Of a stretch of DNA of 64,000 nucleotides, positions 7,998-16,176 are shown piece by piece (the first letter of the stretch is position 1; every line of letters starts with the position of its first letter). A program made the translations under genes and the position numbers. Below the pieces are notes generated by a model that saw only the letters and a program-made list of their open reading frames with translations, made no database searches and was not told where the DNA came from. The stretch comes from Candidatus Melainabacteria bacterium (GTDB lineage: Bacteria; Cyanobacteriota; Vampirovibrionia; Obscuribacterales; Obscuribacteraceae), in the NCBI GenBank assembly GCA_003242885.1, contig QKMZ01000007.1, forward strand, positions 29,146 to 93,145. Direction: 5' to 3'.

Positions 7998-9437
7998 CTA
8001 ATTGCTAATATCCGGCCAGCTCATGATTTGTCGGTCGTCGATGTTTTTGAAGGCGTCGCCTTTGCCCCGTTTGAAGTTCTTGTTCATGAGCAAGTCAGAG
8101 AGTTTCAATGCGGTTGCACGAAGCTCGACGGGTTTTGCTTGCGGGACAATCATTGCCGACACCTCAGTTTTTCGCACAAGGCTTTCTTCTAGTTTTGCAA
8201 GGCGCAGTCGCTCTTGTTCTGCCCTTGCTTCTACCAACATCTTCTGCGCCAAGACAGAAGCGTCTGTGCTCAATTTTGTGAATGCATCTTCTTTAGCGTT
8301 TTGCATTGCCAGTAATTTTTCTCTAGCCTCGCGCCGGGCTTTTACAATCGCTAGCATGCGACGAAAGTCCCAGGACATAGTAAAGTTCCAACCTTCGATA
8401 GGAGGATTGGCTGGGAATTTCAAGATACGCGAGCCATTCAAGTCTCTTATTGTTTCTAGCAAGCAGCGATTGAGATTGTCATTACTGGTGGTAGCAAAAA
8501 TGCAGCCGCGCAAACGGCCATTCTTGTCTACGCTGAATACAATAGACGTCGCACCGCGCGTTTCATCCTTGGCATATTCTTCCAGATGGTGTAACAAAAT
8601 AAACTGAAAAGCCCTTCTGTACCTGCTTATCCAGAAATCCCATTCGCGCGAATCAGGAGGTGTGGACGGATACATACGAATACGATCATCGTGGCTAGCC
8701 CACTTACTCGTATCCATTTTTTGACACTTCTCGACGATGTCTTCGAGATCCGCCATTGAGATGCTCTTATAGGGATGCCACCCAGATGGAGTGTTTTTCT
8801 CTCCTTGTTTGTGGACCAAATTGATAATGCGCTTGCGCCCGTCTTTATAGAGTTTTTTGATGTTTTCCGCAAGGTTGGGCATAGCAATCGGAAGCCAGAA
8901 AGGCATCGCGGTTGAAGGATCACTATTTAAATCGAATCCTGAGCTAGAGCCAGTCGAGGTGGTTGGCCTTGGAGCAGGCGTGCCACCAAAAAAGCGCGTG
9001 GTGCTATCGACGGCGTTATTCCACATCGACTCAAACCAGTTTGCTGCTGGCTTCTTAGATGCCGATGGCGAGATGGTTTTGCCCGTTGCTCCTTGCGCTG
9101 CGGTTTTTATTCCGGCATCGACTACGCCTTGTGGAATTAGGCGAAATGCCATCTCAAATTCTTGCAGAGCCTGTTTGTCGTAGCCTTGTTTTTCGAGGAT
9201 CTTGCCCATGTATTGATGCGCTACTCCACTGTCAGGGTGTTCGCGCAAGTCACGCTGCAAGAGTTGAGCGGCTTCCTCGAGCCGCCCTTGTGAATATAGG
9301 TCGACTGCCTGTCTCATTATGTCGCTGGATTGGGCGAACGCGACAGGCATGAAAATCGTCGGCGCGCAAAGAATTCCGGTCATAAGCGATACGACCAGTG
9401 CACCGGCGGTTATTTCCTTCTTGAGCAGCGTGCTCAT
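7998..9437 (-). CDS. Secreted TPR protein with TonB C-terminal-like region
   Basis: 479 residues. An N-terminal signal peptide ends near AFAQ (about residue 35). Two TPR units follow (AVDLYSQGRLEEAAQLLQRD and HQYMGKILEKQGYDKQALQE), then a Ser/Thr/Pro linker. Around residues 280-360 there is a region resembling the TonB C-terminal or cell-envelope stress fold (SIVFSVDKNGRLRGC, later NPPIEGWNFTMSWDF), followed by a charged helical tail. The protein is likely periplasmic. I do not recognise an orthologue and infer only an envelope role. A structured RNA-like element lies just upstream (9474-9598) and could be its leader. Confidence 0.6.
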   Translation of the reverse strand: MSTLLKKEITAGALVVSLMTGILCAPTIFMPVAFAQSSDIMRQAVDLYSQGRLEEAAQLLQRDLREHPDSGVAHQYMGKILEKQGYDKQALQEFEMAFRLIPQGVVDAGIKTAAQGATGKTISPSASKKPAANWFESMWNNAVDSTTRFFGGTPAPRPTTSTGSSSGFDLNSDPSTAMPFWLPIAMPNLAENIKKLYKDGRKRIINLVHKQGEKNTPSGWHPYKSISMADLEDIVEKCQKMDTSKWASHDDRIRMYPSTPPDSREWDFWISRYRRAFQFILLHHLEEYAKDETRGATSIVFSVDKNGRLRGCIFATTSNDNLNRCLLETIRDLNGSRILKFPANPPIEGWNFTMSWDFRRMLAIVKARREAREKLLAMQNAKEDAFTKLSTDASVLAQKMLVEARAEQERLRLAKLEESLVRKTEVSAMIVPQAKPVELRATALKLSDLLMNKNFKRGKGDAFKNIDDRQIMSWPDISN

Positions 9438-9473
9438 TGTCTAAATCACTTTCCCGTCGTGCTGAAACAACGC

Positions 9474-9598
9474 GGGGCACCCCAGAGGCTCGCTCAGACG
9501 TGCCTAAGGCATTATTCCACACCCCGATTCAATATGCGCCGGCCTGGTAGCAGTCGACGCCCGTGCGCGTCCCGGCGAGGGGTGGGTGAAGGTGCCTT
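9474..9598. ncRNA. Candidate structured RNA or leader element
   Basis: The gap between rimO and the secreted TPR gene holds four nested helices read directly from the bases: 9476-9481 with 9591-9596 (GGCACC/GGTGCC), 9520-9525 with 9579-9584 (CACCCC/GGGGTG), 9537-9542 with 9572-9577 (CGCCGG/CCGGCG), and 9556-9560 with 9567-9571 (GACGC/GCGTC). They form one long rod with an asymmetric internal loop at 9543-9555. The stretch is more GC-rich than its surroundings. The strand cannot be fixed: on the minus strand it would be a 5' leader ending about 37 bases before the TPR gene, or a small RNA. It lacks the SRP RNA core motif, and I could not match it to 6S RNA, tmRNA, RNase P or a known riboswitch. 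Confidence 0.42.
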
Positions 9599-9605
9599 TA
9601 ATCAA

Positions 9606-9625
9606 GCCAGAATTTGCAAGCTGGC
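9606..9625 (-). terminator. Weak hairpin just after rimO
   Basis: Immediately after the rimO stop (TAA, 9627-9629) the minus strand carries a 5-bp stem (GCCAG/CTGGC) with a 10-base loop, followed by TTGATT. The U-rich tail is poor, so termination would be partial, allowing some read-through into the folded element beyond. Confidence 0.3.
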
Positions 9626-9626
9626 G

Positions 9627-11000
9627 TTATGTAGAAGCCAATGCCAGGTCTGAGATAGTCGTCTTGGGGTCGAGATCTTCCAGCGCTTCGCCGTAAAGGT
9701 CATACGGTTTTGCTTCTGTCACCTGGACGCGAGTAAAGTCACCCAATACGCAGCGGTTGCCTTCTTCGTCGCGCACATAGACCAAATTGTCTATATTTGG
9801 CGCATCCCATTGAGAGCGTCCGACATAGAGGTTTTTCTTGTCGTCGTATGATTCGATAAGCACATCGATAACGCGTCCGACCATCTTTTGGTTTTGTTTG
9901 AAGGCGATCTCGTGCTGAATACTCATGATTTTTTTGCGACGCGCTTTCTTGACGCGCTCTGCAATCTGATTTGGCATATTGCCGCTTTCCACTTCGGTTT
10001 GCTTGGAATAGGTAAAGACCCCCAGTCTGTCGAATTCGTACTTGGCGATGAAGTCTGCGAGGTGTTGTACTTGCTCTTCTGTCTCGCCTGGAAAGCCAAC
10101 GATAAAGGTGGAGCGGATCTTCACGTCTGGTACCAGTGCACGAATTCTTTCCACCACCTTTTCCGGATGCAGCGGACGCGCCATTGATTTTAGAACTTCA
10201 GGATGGCTGTGCTGGAGCGGAATATCGACATACTTAACGACTTTCGGCAAGCGCGCCATTGTCTTTAAGAACTCGTCTGATGTTTCGGTCGGATAGCAGT
10301 ACATGACGCGGATCCAGTCCAGCTCTTCGATTTCATGCAATGCTTCCAGCAGTTCCGGCAGTGCCTGACGTTTATAAATATCCAGTCCGTAATAAGTCGA
10401 ATCCTGCGAAACCAAGATGATTTCTCGCACTCCGGTGTTCACCAGAACGCGTGCTTCTTTCACGAGAGATTCGATCGAGCGTGAGCGGAAATCTCCGCGC
10501 AACATTGGAATAATGCAGAATGTGCAGCGATGATCGCAGCCTTCGGCGATCTTGAGATAGGCGGAAGCACCGACTCCCGTCATCATGCGCGGCAATACTT
10601 CGTCATTGTAGTCGTTGGGCACGTCGCTCACTTCCACAACACGCAAAGAAGAATCGCTCGAAACAGCCTGATAGACTTCTACGATTTTCGCGATGTCGCC
10701 TGTTCCGACGACCGCTCGCGCTTCTGGAATTTCGGCTAGAAGCTCTTCTTTGAAATGTTGAGCCATGCAGCCTGCGACGATCAGTTGTTTGCCTTGATCC
10801 GCGAGTTCTACCAGCGTGCGAACTGATTCCTGCCTCGCATCGCCGATGAAAGAGCAGGTGTTGACCAGGCACATCTCGGCTTCTTCGTTGTCGAAGGTGA
10901 CCTCCACTCCTGCTTGATTCAAAAGACCAAGCATGACTTCGGTGTCGGTTTGATTCTTTGGGCACCCGAGGGACACCACGCCTAGGCGGGGTTTGCGCAT
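9627..11000 (-). CDS. rimO: Ribosomal protein S12 methylthiotransferase RimO
   Basis: RimO adds a methylthio group to the conserved Asp of ribosomal protein S12, using two iron-sulfur clusters and S-adenosylmethionine. The N-terminal UPF0004 domain begins RLGVVSLGCPKNQTDTE and supplies three cysteines (in GCPKN, VNTCSF and VAGCMA). The radical SAM motif CDHRCTFC lies at about residue 155, and a TRAM domain ends the protein (DFTRVQVTEAKPYDLYGE). The wording SLGCPKNQTDTE and the Y-D-L-x-G end favour RimO over MiaB. Start ATG 11000 is chosen because AAGGAGAG lies six bases upstream; a start at 11033 would add 11 unlikely residues. 457 residues, normal for the family. Confidence 0.95.
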   Translation of the reverse strand: MRKPRLGVVSLGCPKNQTDTEVMLGLLNQAGVEVTFDNEEAEMCLVNTCSFIGDARQESVRTLVELADQGKQLIVAGCMAQHFKEELLAEIPEARAVVGTGDIAKIVEVYQAVSSDSSLRVVEVSDVPNDYNDEVLPRMMTGVGASAYLKIAEGCDHRCTFCIIPMLRGDFRSRSIESLVKEARVLVNTGVREIILVSQDSTYYGLDIYKRQALPELLEALHEIEELDWIRVMYCYPTETSDEFLKTMARLPKVVKYVDIPLQHSHPEVLKSMARPLHPEKVVERIRALVPDVKIRSTFIVGFPGETEEQVQHLADFIAKYEFDRLGVFTYSKQTEVESGNMPNQIAERVKKARRKKIMSIQHEIAFKQNQKMVGRVIDVLIESYDDKKNLYVGRSQWDAPNIDNLVYVRDEEGNRCVLGDFTRVQVTEAKPYDLYGEALEDLDPKTTISDLALAST

Positions 11001-11034
11001 GTTGAACTCTCCTTCGGCGGTTTTACTGCACAAA

Positions 11035-11220
11035 AAATGCGAGTTTGTCCGCTATATTTCCTGCCGCTTTGGTCTTTGAATTGCCGCATAGCGGATTGCA
11101 TCGCTGCATCGGCGCACGCCGCATTGTTGCATAGGCGCATCGGCTTATCGCCGCATCGCTCCATTGCTGCCGCAATTAGAAACTGCGCATTCAGAATTAC
11201 CGCTTCGTCTGAGACGTTAA
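11035..11220. repeat. Degenerate GC-rich short-repeat tract upstream of rimO
   Basis: The 247-base gap between rodZ and rimO is filled with variants of GCATCG, GCCGCA and TTGCATAG (for example GCATCGCTGCATCGGCGCA and CGCCGCATCGCTCCATTGC). The reading frames across it have no family resemblance, so it looks non-coding. It may be decayed tandem repeats or a folded leader for rimO. Confidence 0.4.
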
Positions 11221-11247
11221 CGCGCTCTAAGCGTGCATCCGTTCAAC

Positions 11248-12309
11248 CTAGTCGGTATCCAAGCGACCATCAGTATAACTGGAACCGCTGCGTCGAAGCG
11301 ACTCGCCGGGGATATAAGAGCCTCCGCCGACCGGTGCAAGACGCCGTCTGGGCGCTGCTGCGGCACCATCGCTGGATGGGCGACGTGTTACCTTCTTTAC
11401 AATTGGTTTGACCACAGCCGTGCCGGCTGCAGGAGTTGTGGCGGTAGCGTCGGTCGGAGTTGTTGCGGCGGCCGCTTTGGCCATGAATGTTTTCTCAGTA
11501 ATCTTGCCTGGCAGACCGAAAGTCGAAGATTTGCCATTTTGCTCAACCGAGAGGCTGCCGCCGTTGCCGGCTCTGACGCGCAAGCCCTGCGCATCCTGGA
11601 AGTCTCTTCTGTCGCCGGCTTCAAGATAGCCAGTAAAGAGTGAATCGCCCGAGGCAATTGATTTTACTTCTACCCAGACGTGTTGGCTGGCGGAGAGTGA
11701 AATGCGGCTGTCTGTCGGCTCAGTATCGCCGGGAGTTGCTGCTGCCGTCTTGTCCGATGCAAGCGGAGGCGCACCTGAGGGTGAAACGCTGGAGAAACGA
11801 TTGGGTAAGTTGCGCGTTTCAAGGATATTTTGCGAATCTTGCACTGACTGGTTGTTGGAATTCCACCAGAAAAGGAAGGTGATAAGTCCAAGAATGACGA
11901 TGATCCAGAATACGGAAACGCCCATAGTTCTGAGGATTCCAGGTCCACCGCTCTGCTCCATTTTTACTGTTCGAACATGCGGAGGAGCCATCATCACAGG
12001 CTGCATAGGTCTGTCGAGAACGGCGCCTTTTTTGCGGCCATTGCCGTTTGAACCTTCTGTCTGGCTGCGATATTCCTCAACTAAAGACTGTGGATTGAGA
12101 CCAACGCATTCGGCATATCGACGAATAAATCCTGAAACATATACCGGCTCCGGCAGGTCTTCTGCAGCGCCGTTGTCGATTGACTGCAAGTGATTGACCG
12201 GTATCTTGGTGCGCTGATATATATCCGAAAGTGACAGTCCCTGTCCTTCTCTTGCAGATTTCAGCTTTTGACCAATCGACTCGAGCACCATATCCGTAGC
12301 TATACTCAC
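11248..12309 (-). CDS. rodZ: RodZ-like cytoskeletal/cell-shape membrane protein
   Basis: 353 residues with the RodZ layout. An N-terminal helix-turn-helix domain (IGQKLKSAREGQGLSLSDIYQRT and HLQSIDNGAAEDLPEPVYVSGFIRRYAE) is followed by a basic linker, one TM helix at about residues 125-145 (FWIIVILGLITFLFWW), and a periplasmic DUF4115-type beta domain (SASQHVWVEVKS to RVRAGNGGSLSVEQNG). RodZ links MreB filaments to the elongation machinery in rod-shaped cells; the HTH domain binds MreB rather than acting as a classical repressor. The C-terminal tail is Ala/Thr-rich and basic. The GTG start at 12309 has AGGA about nine bases upstream. It lies between the pseudouridine synthase gene and rimO on the same strand. 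Confidence 0.82.
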   Translation of the reverse strand: MSIATDMVLESIGQKLKSAREGQGLSLSDIYQRTKIPVNHLQSIDNGAAEDLPEPVYVSGFIRRYAECVGLNPQSLVEEYRSQTEGSNGNGRKKGAVLDRPMQPVMMAPPHVRTVKMEQSGGPGILRTMGVSVFWIIVILGLITFLFWWNSNNQSVQDSQNILETRNLPNRFSSVSPSGAPPLASDKTAAATPGDTEPTDSRISLSASQHVWVEVKSIASGDSLFTGYLEAGDRRDFQDAQGLRVRAGNGGSLSVEQNGKSSTFGLPGKITEKTFMAKAAAATTPTDATATTPAAGTAVVKPIVKKVTRRPSSDGAAAAPRRRLAPVGGGSYIPGESLRRSGSSYTDGRLDTD

Positions 12310-12359
12310 TTATTATTTTCCTAGTAACGTCGCGTATGCGAGCGCATTTACTTAACGTT

Positions 12360-13091
12360 CTACTTGCTGGTTTTTAGCAGGGACACCTCGGAATCCATTA
12401 AGTGCCGCCACTGACCTGGTTCCTTCAGGTTCAATTGTAACGCACCAATCCGCTCTCTGACCAATCGAAGCACGTTATAACCTACCTTGGCACACATTCG
12501 CCGAATCTGCCGGTTGCGACCTTCTGAGATGACGATGACGAAAGTGGACAAGTTTCCCGAACGCTTTAATGAATGAATCCGCGCCGGCTGCGTCTTGCCT
12601 TCTGACAACCGCACTCCTTCGCTCAATGTTCTGATAGCGGCCGGTTCAATCAGTCCGTCGACAGTTACTCGATATGTTTTCTCAACGTGGTGAGATGGGT
12701 GCGTAAGGGTTTGCGCCAAAACCCCATCATTGGTCAGCACGATCATGCCTTCAGAATCACGATCCAACCTCCCGACCGGCTTTAAATGCTGAAGTTCGGG
12801 CGGCATCAAATCAATAACGGTGCGCCGCCCCTTCTCATCGTCGCAAGTCGTGACCACGCCTTTGGGTTTATACAGCACAACGTAATCGTAGTCTTTCTTA
12901 TATAAAGGTTTGCCGTCTACCTGAATGCGGTCCTTCGCCGGATTTACCTGCAAGGATAAGTCCTGAGCGAGGACGCCATTTACTTTGACGCGCCTTGATT
13001 TGATAAGCTCGTCCGCATCTCGGCGCGAGCAAATGCCGGTTGCTGCAATTGCCCGATTCAGACGCAGTTTTTCAGGCTCTTTTGCGGCCAT
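12360..13091 (-). CDS. rluB: RsuA/RluB-family rRNA pseudouridine synthase
   Basis: 243 residues. An S4 RNA-binding domain comes first (RLNRAIAATGICSRRDADELIKSRRVKVNG), then the pseudouridine synthase domain with the catalytic Asp in PVGRLDRDSEGMIVLTNDG, and the family-specific EGRNRQIRRMCAKVGYNVLRLVRERIG. These enzymes isomerise one uridine in ribosomal RNA; RluB-type members act on 23S rRNA helix 89. RsuA (16S) and RluE or RluF share the fold, so the subfamily is inferred from the S4 domain and overall sequence. 50 bases separate it from rodZ downstream. Confidence 0.88.
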   Translation of the reverse strand: MAAKEPEKLRLNRAIAATGICSRRDADELIKSRRVKVNGVLAQDLSLQVNPAKDRIQVDGKPLYKKDYDYVVLYKPKGVVTTCDDEKGRRTVIDLMPPELQHLKPVGRLDRDSEGMIVLTNDGVLAQTLTHPSHHVEKTYRVTVDGLIEPAAIRTLSEGVRLSEGKTQPARIHSLKRSGNLSTFVIVISEGRNRQIRRMCAKVGYNVLRLVRERIGALQLNLKEPGQWRHLMDSEVSLLKTSK

Positions 13092-13160
13092 GCTATCGGT
13101 ATCGTATATGGTGGCGCGCGCCGGGCTGCATAATACAAACCGGCTGCGTCGGTGAGGCTT

Positions 13161-13505
13161 TTAGCCTGATGTTGCCGACTCGACGTCGTCAACTAGAGTT
13201 TGCGTGCTGTGACCAGCCATCTCTTGAATCTTGTTGGAGATTGCCGACTTCTTGTCATTGAAATTGTCTTTGGCGGTGCGCAAAACTTCCTCACCACGGT
13301 GTTGGAAGTCATTCAGAGCATGTTCTGCTTTTCCGCGAAAATCTGTCAATTGATCGCTGGCATTCTTATAGAGGTCTTCGCCACCGTCTGCAATCTGTCT
13401 TCTCAGATCGGCGCCGGACTTGGGCGCTGCCAGCATTCCGAATAGGAAGCCCATGATTCCGCCAACTAAAAGTCCTTCAAAAAATCTACCGCTTGAGTCC
13501 GACAT
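13161..13505 (-). CDS. YtxH-domain small membrane protein
   Basis: 114 residues from ATG 13505 (GAGG eight bases upstream). A glycine-rich N-terminal helix (FFEGLLVGGIMGFLFGMLAAPKSGADLRRQI) is the YtxH/GvpP-like signature, followed by a long amphipathic, likely coiled-coil, tail. YtxH proteins are associated with stress responses in Firmicutes, but their molecular role is unknown. It is third in a trio with a DUF948-like gene and another YtxH gene, 21 bases after the DUF948-like stop. This mirrors the ytxG/ytxH pairing of Bacillus, supporting a shared membrane complex. Confidence 0.75.
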   Translation of the reverse strand: MSDSSGRFFEGLLVGGIMGFLFGMLAAPKSGADLRRQIADGGEDLYKNASDQLTDFRGKAEHALNDFQHRGEEVLRTAKDNFNDKKSAISNKIQEMAGHSTQTLVDDVESATSG

Positions 13506-13526
13506 TTTCTTCACCTCGGTCCATCG

Positions 13527-13994
13527 TTAACTGCTTAACTGTCTGTTGTCTTTACTGGACTTGTCCCTAATGTTCTCTGTGCCCCGTCCTTGGGCGCTCG
13601 TCTCACCATGTGAACCTTCTTTGTTACCCTGCCCGCTCAAGTATGCCTTGAAGCCCGCCAGGAGTCCGGTTCCCCACACATTGGATTCTTTTTTAGCCGA
13701 GTCGGTCACCTTGGTAAGGTTGCCAGTCACGTCTTCGACTTTTGTACCCACGTCAGTAATGCTTTGCTGCGCTACCGACTGAATTTTTATTACTCCGCCT
13801 GCCAACTTGCTGACTTCGCGCAATGTGGGCGCCAGCTCGGTTTCCAGGGTGGTTGCCAGCTTCTCGTAAGCAGTCAGCGTCCTGTTCACCTGAGGCACTA
13901 GCTGCCCGCAGGCGACCACAACACCGACCAGTCCCACGCTCAAAAGAGCCAGGGCGCCAACAACCAGGAAATCCAGTGTATGTGTCAATTCCAA
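13527..13994 (-). CDS. DUF948 (YtxG-like) membrane protein
   Basis: 155 residues with an N-terminal TM helix (DFLVVGALALLSVGLVGVVVACG), then a helical region in which Val, Leu and Thr recur at heptad spacing (TLTAYEKLATTLETELAPTL), as in DUF948 proteins. The C-terminus is polar and probably disordered. The TTG start at 13994 has GAGG about eight bases upstream. Sitting between two YtxH genes on one strand suggests an operon and a joint envelope function, which remains unknown. Confidence 0.68.
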   Translation of the reverse strand: MELTHTLDFLVVGALALLSVGLVGVVVACGQLVPQVNRTLTAYEKLATTLETELAPTLREVSKLAGGVIKIQSVAQQSITDVGTKVEDVTGNLTKVTDSAKKESNVWGTGLLAGFKAYLSGQGNKEGSHGETSAQGRGTENIRDKSSKDNRQLSS

Positions 13995-14049
13995 AGTGTA
14001 AGCCTCATCCGGGTCAATACCAGGTCTAAAATCAGCAGGCTAAATCGGT

Positions 14050-14409
14050 CTACCGGTGTTGAAACGGCAAAACGGTCGAACCGCCCATTTCAAGCTCTTC
14101 ACGCTTTTTGGCGGCTGCCAGCTTTCCGGCTGCTACAGCGCGCTTCAAGCGCAAAGTTTGATCTTCGATCAGAACCTGGCAGTAATTGAGCGCTGAGGCA
14201 TAGAGATCGATGGAATCGTCTACCAATTCACTAGCCTTTTCGGGCAAATGATTGGCCGTCTCCTTGATAACGCCTCTAACTTCACTTCCGGATTTTGGTG
14301 CTACCAGAAGCGCTACGGTCACACCGCCAGCGGCTCCCAGAAGAAGACCCAAAAACCAGGCTGCAAAGCCCGAGTCAGACGATCTTTCATCGTTGGCATA
14401 TTTGCTCAT
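14050..14409 (-). CDS. YtxH-domain small membrane protein (first of trio)
   Basis: 119 residues from ATG 14409, chosen because GGAAGGAG lies about 11 bases upstream; starting at 14487 would add a basic tail unlike the family. The glycine-rich helix and AxxSG motif are clear: GFAAWFLGLLLGAAGGVTVALLVAPKSGSEVRGVI. The rest is helical and charged. Two YtxH paralogues flanking a DUF948 protein suggest a hetero-oligomer. Confidence 0.72.
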   Translation of the reverse strand: MSKYANDERSSDSGFAAWFLGLLLGAAGGVTVALLVAPKSGSEVRGVIKETANHLPEKASELVDDSIDLYASALNYCQVLIEDQTLRLKRAVAAGKLAAAKKREELEMGGSTVLPFQHR

Positions 14410-14727
14410 CGACTGCAAAACTCCTTCCAAGAATGCTTGCTTTCCGGCAAATTTGCTTGCCTTATGCCGTCTCACGCGTGTTGGCATGATTTGGCATGGG
14501 AGCCGGTGAGCAAGCTCATTTTGATTGCCTTAATCAGTTTGACAATCACTGTGGAGTATACCATCCAAAAGCCTGAAAATAGTCAAGGTACGGGGCAAAC
14601 TGCCGATCGCGCCGAAGCGCTACTACATGGGTGTGAGGCGTTCGACCAAGAGCAAATGACCTGCCTGTGTGGACTAAAGGTCACAACAAAGCTTTACAGG
14701 CGCGTGTCACATAAATCCGGCAAACCG
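14410..14727 (-). promoter_or_regulatory. 318-base gap upstream of ytxH trio with candidate promoter
   Basis: No gene is supported here. On the minus strand an extended -10 element (TGG-TATACT, hexamer at 14555-14560) lies 20 bases downstream of TTGACT (14581-14586). The spacing is long, but the TGn extension can compensate. Nearer coaBC there is an inverted repeat, TGACCT (14657-14662) with AGGTCA (14678-14683), which could be an operator or a weak coaBC terminator. Confidence 0.35.
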
Positions 14728-15996
14728 TTAGTCGGCGCTGGCTGGTGCTGTTTCTGCGGTTGAAAAACGGCTCGCAATGATGTCGCAGAGGTGCTCGGCA
14801 ATCGCCCGTTTGGGCATGCGCGGCAGATTTTCTCTGCTGCCGTCGGCTGAAAGAATAACGACAGCATTGTCGTCGCTGCCAAAGCCAATATCCGGAACAG
14901 TGATGTCATTGCCGACAATCACATCGAGATTTTTGCGCTTAAGCTTCTGTGCTGCATTGCTCAGCAATTCTTCGGATTCGGCTGCAAAGCCGATGATGAA
15001 TTGCTCATCGGTCTTGACACGTCCGAGCAAATCTAAGATATCGGGGTTTTTGGTCAATTCGAGAGAGAAGTCTTCTTTGACCGATTTCTTGATCTTCTGG
15101 TTAGAGAAGCCCAGTGGTCGGAAATCGGCTACAGCAGCCGTCATAACCAGAGCATCGCAGCCGTCGAATTCTGCTTCGACTGTTTCTTGCATCTCCAAGG
15201 CTGTTTCTACCAGTAGAACGTTGTAGGCTCTGTCGACTTCGACTGTAGACACCAGCGTTACTTCAGCGCCACGAGCATAAGCCGCATCAGCCATGGCGAT
15301 GCCCATTTTTCCAGACGATCTGTTGCCGATGAAACGTACAGGATCAATTGGTTCTCTAGTGCCGCCGGCGGTGACAATGACGCGACGGCCCGCCAGGGTG
15401 CGGTGCTCGAGAAGGCAAGCTGCGGCGGCAGCCACGATGGTTTCGACAGCGGCCATCTTGCCGGTTCCGAAATCACCGCAAGCCAATTCGCCGTAGTCTG
15501 CAGCGATCAGGTCGTAGCGATAGTGGTTTTGCAGGGTGGCAAGATTATTTTGAGTGGCAGGGTGAGCGAGCATTTTCGGGTTCATCGCCGGTGCCAGCAT
15601 GATTTTTGCACTGGAGGCCAGGATCATGGTAGTCAACAGGTCGTCGCACATTCCTGTTGCCATCTTGGCGATGATGTCGGCTGTCGCCGGTGCGACCAGG
15701 ATCAGATCCGCTTTCTTCGCTAACTCGATGTGCTCCGGACGCCAATCGGCTTGAGCTTGAAATTGCTCACAATGCGACGGATTGCGGGTAATTGTCGTCA
15801 GTGAAAGCTGGGTTACGAATTCGCGTGCATTGGGAGTCAGCACTGCATGTACGTCCGCTCCTGCACGCCTGAGCATCGAGGCGATGTCGCAAGCCTTGTA
15901 TGCAGCAATGCCGCCCGCTACTCCCAGAATTATTGTTTTGCCGTGGAGAGGGTTAACCTCAGCAAAGTTGTTCTCGCGCTTCTTATTTCTTGGCAT
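14728..15996 (-). CDS. coaBC: Bifunctional phosphopantothenoylcysteine decarboxylase/ligase
   Basis: CoaBC joins cysteine to 4'-phosphopantothenate and then decarboxylates the product, two steps of coenzyme A synthesis. The N-terminal flavoprotein (CoaC) domain has GVAGGIAAYKACDIASMLRRAG, a catalytic His in EHIELAKKADLILVAPATAD, PAMNPKM, and ACGDFGTGKM with the active-site Cys. The C-terminal CoaB domain starts ILVTAGG-like (RVIVTAGGTREPIDPVRFIGNRSSGKMG) and contains VGNDITVPDIGFGSDDN. 422 residues, normal length. The ATG at 15996 has GGGAGAG about 11 bases upstream. It is divergent from metG, with 180 bases between. Confidence 0.95.
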   Translation of the reverse strand: MPRNKKRENNFAEVNPLHGKTIILGVAGGIAAYKACDIASMLRRAGADVHAVLTPNAREFVTQLSLTTITRNPSHCEQFQAQADWRPEHIELAKKADLILVAPATADIIAKMATGMCDDLLTTMILASSAKIMLAPAMNPKMLAHPATQNNLATLQNHYRYDLIAADYGELACGDFGTGKMAAVETIVAAAAACLLEHRTLAGRRVIVTAGGTREPIDPVRFIGNRSSGKMGIAMADAAYARGAEVTLVSTVEVDRAYNVLLVETALEMQETVEAEFDGCDALVMTAAVADFRPLGFSNQKIKKSVKEDFSLELTKNPDILDLLGRVKTDEQFIIGFAAESEELLSNAAQKLKRKNLDVIVGNDITVPDIGFGSDDNAVVILSADGSRENLPRMPKRAIAEHLCDIIASRFSTAETAPASAD

Positions 15997-16176
15997 ATTG
16001 CTGACTCTCCCGGGGTCATAAACCTCACCTGTATTATTATGTGACTATCGTGGATTCTTCGCTAGCCGCTTTACTTCTCGGCTTGTTTAGATTTCGCGCT
16101 TTCGGCGCCTTTAAGGTTCACAAAAAGAGCCGCTTTGCCGGACTGGCTCTGGTTCTAGCTTTCACGGGGAGAGCAA

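Noticed and set aside
9474..9598. Assignment as SRP RNA, TPP or cobalamin riboswitch
   Set aside because: The GGGGTGCC string recalls TPP leaders, but the CTGAGA and ACCTGA cores are missing; the SRP loop sequence and B12 box are also missing.
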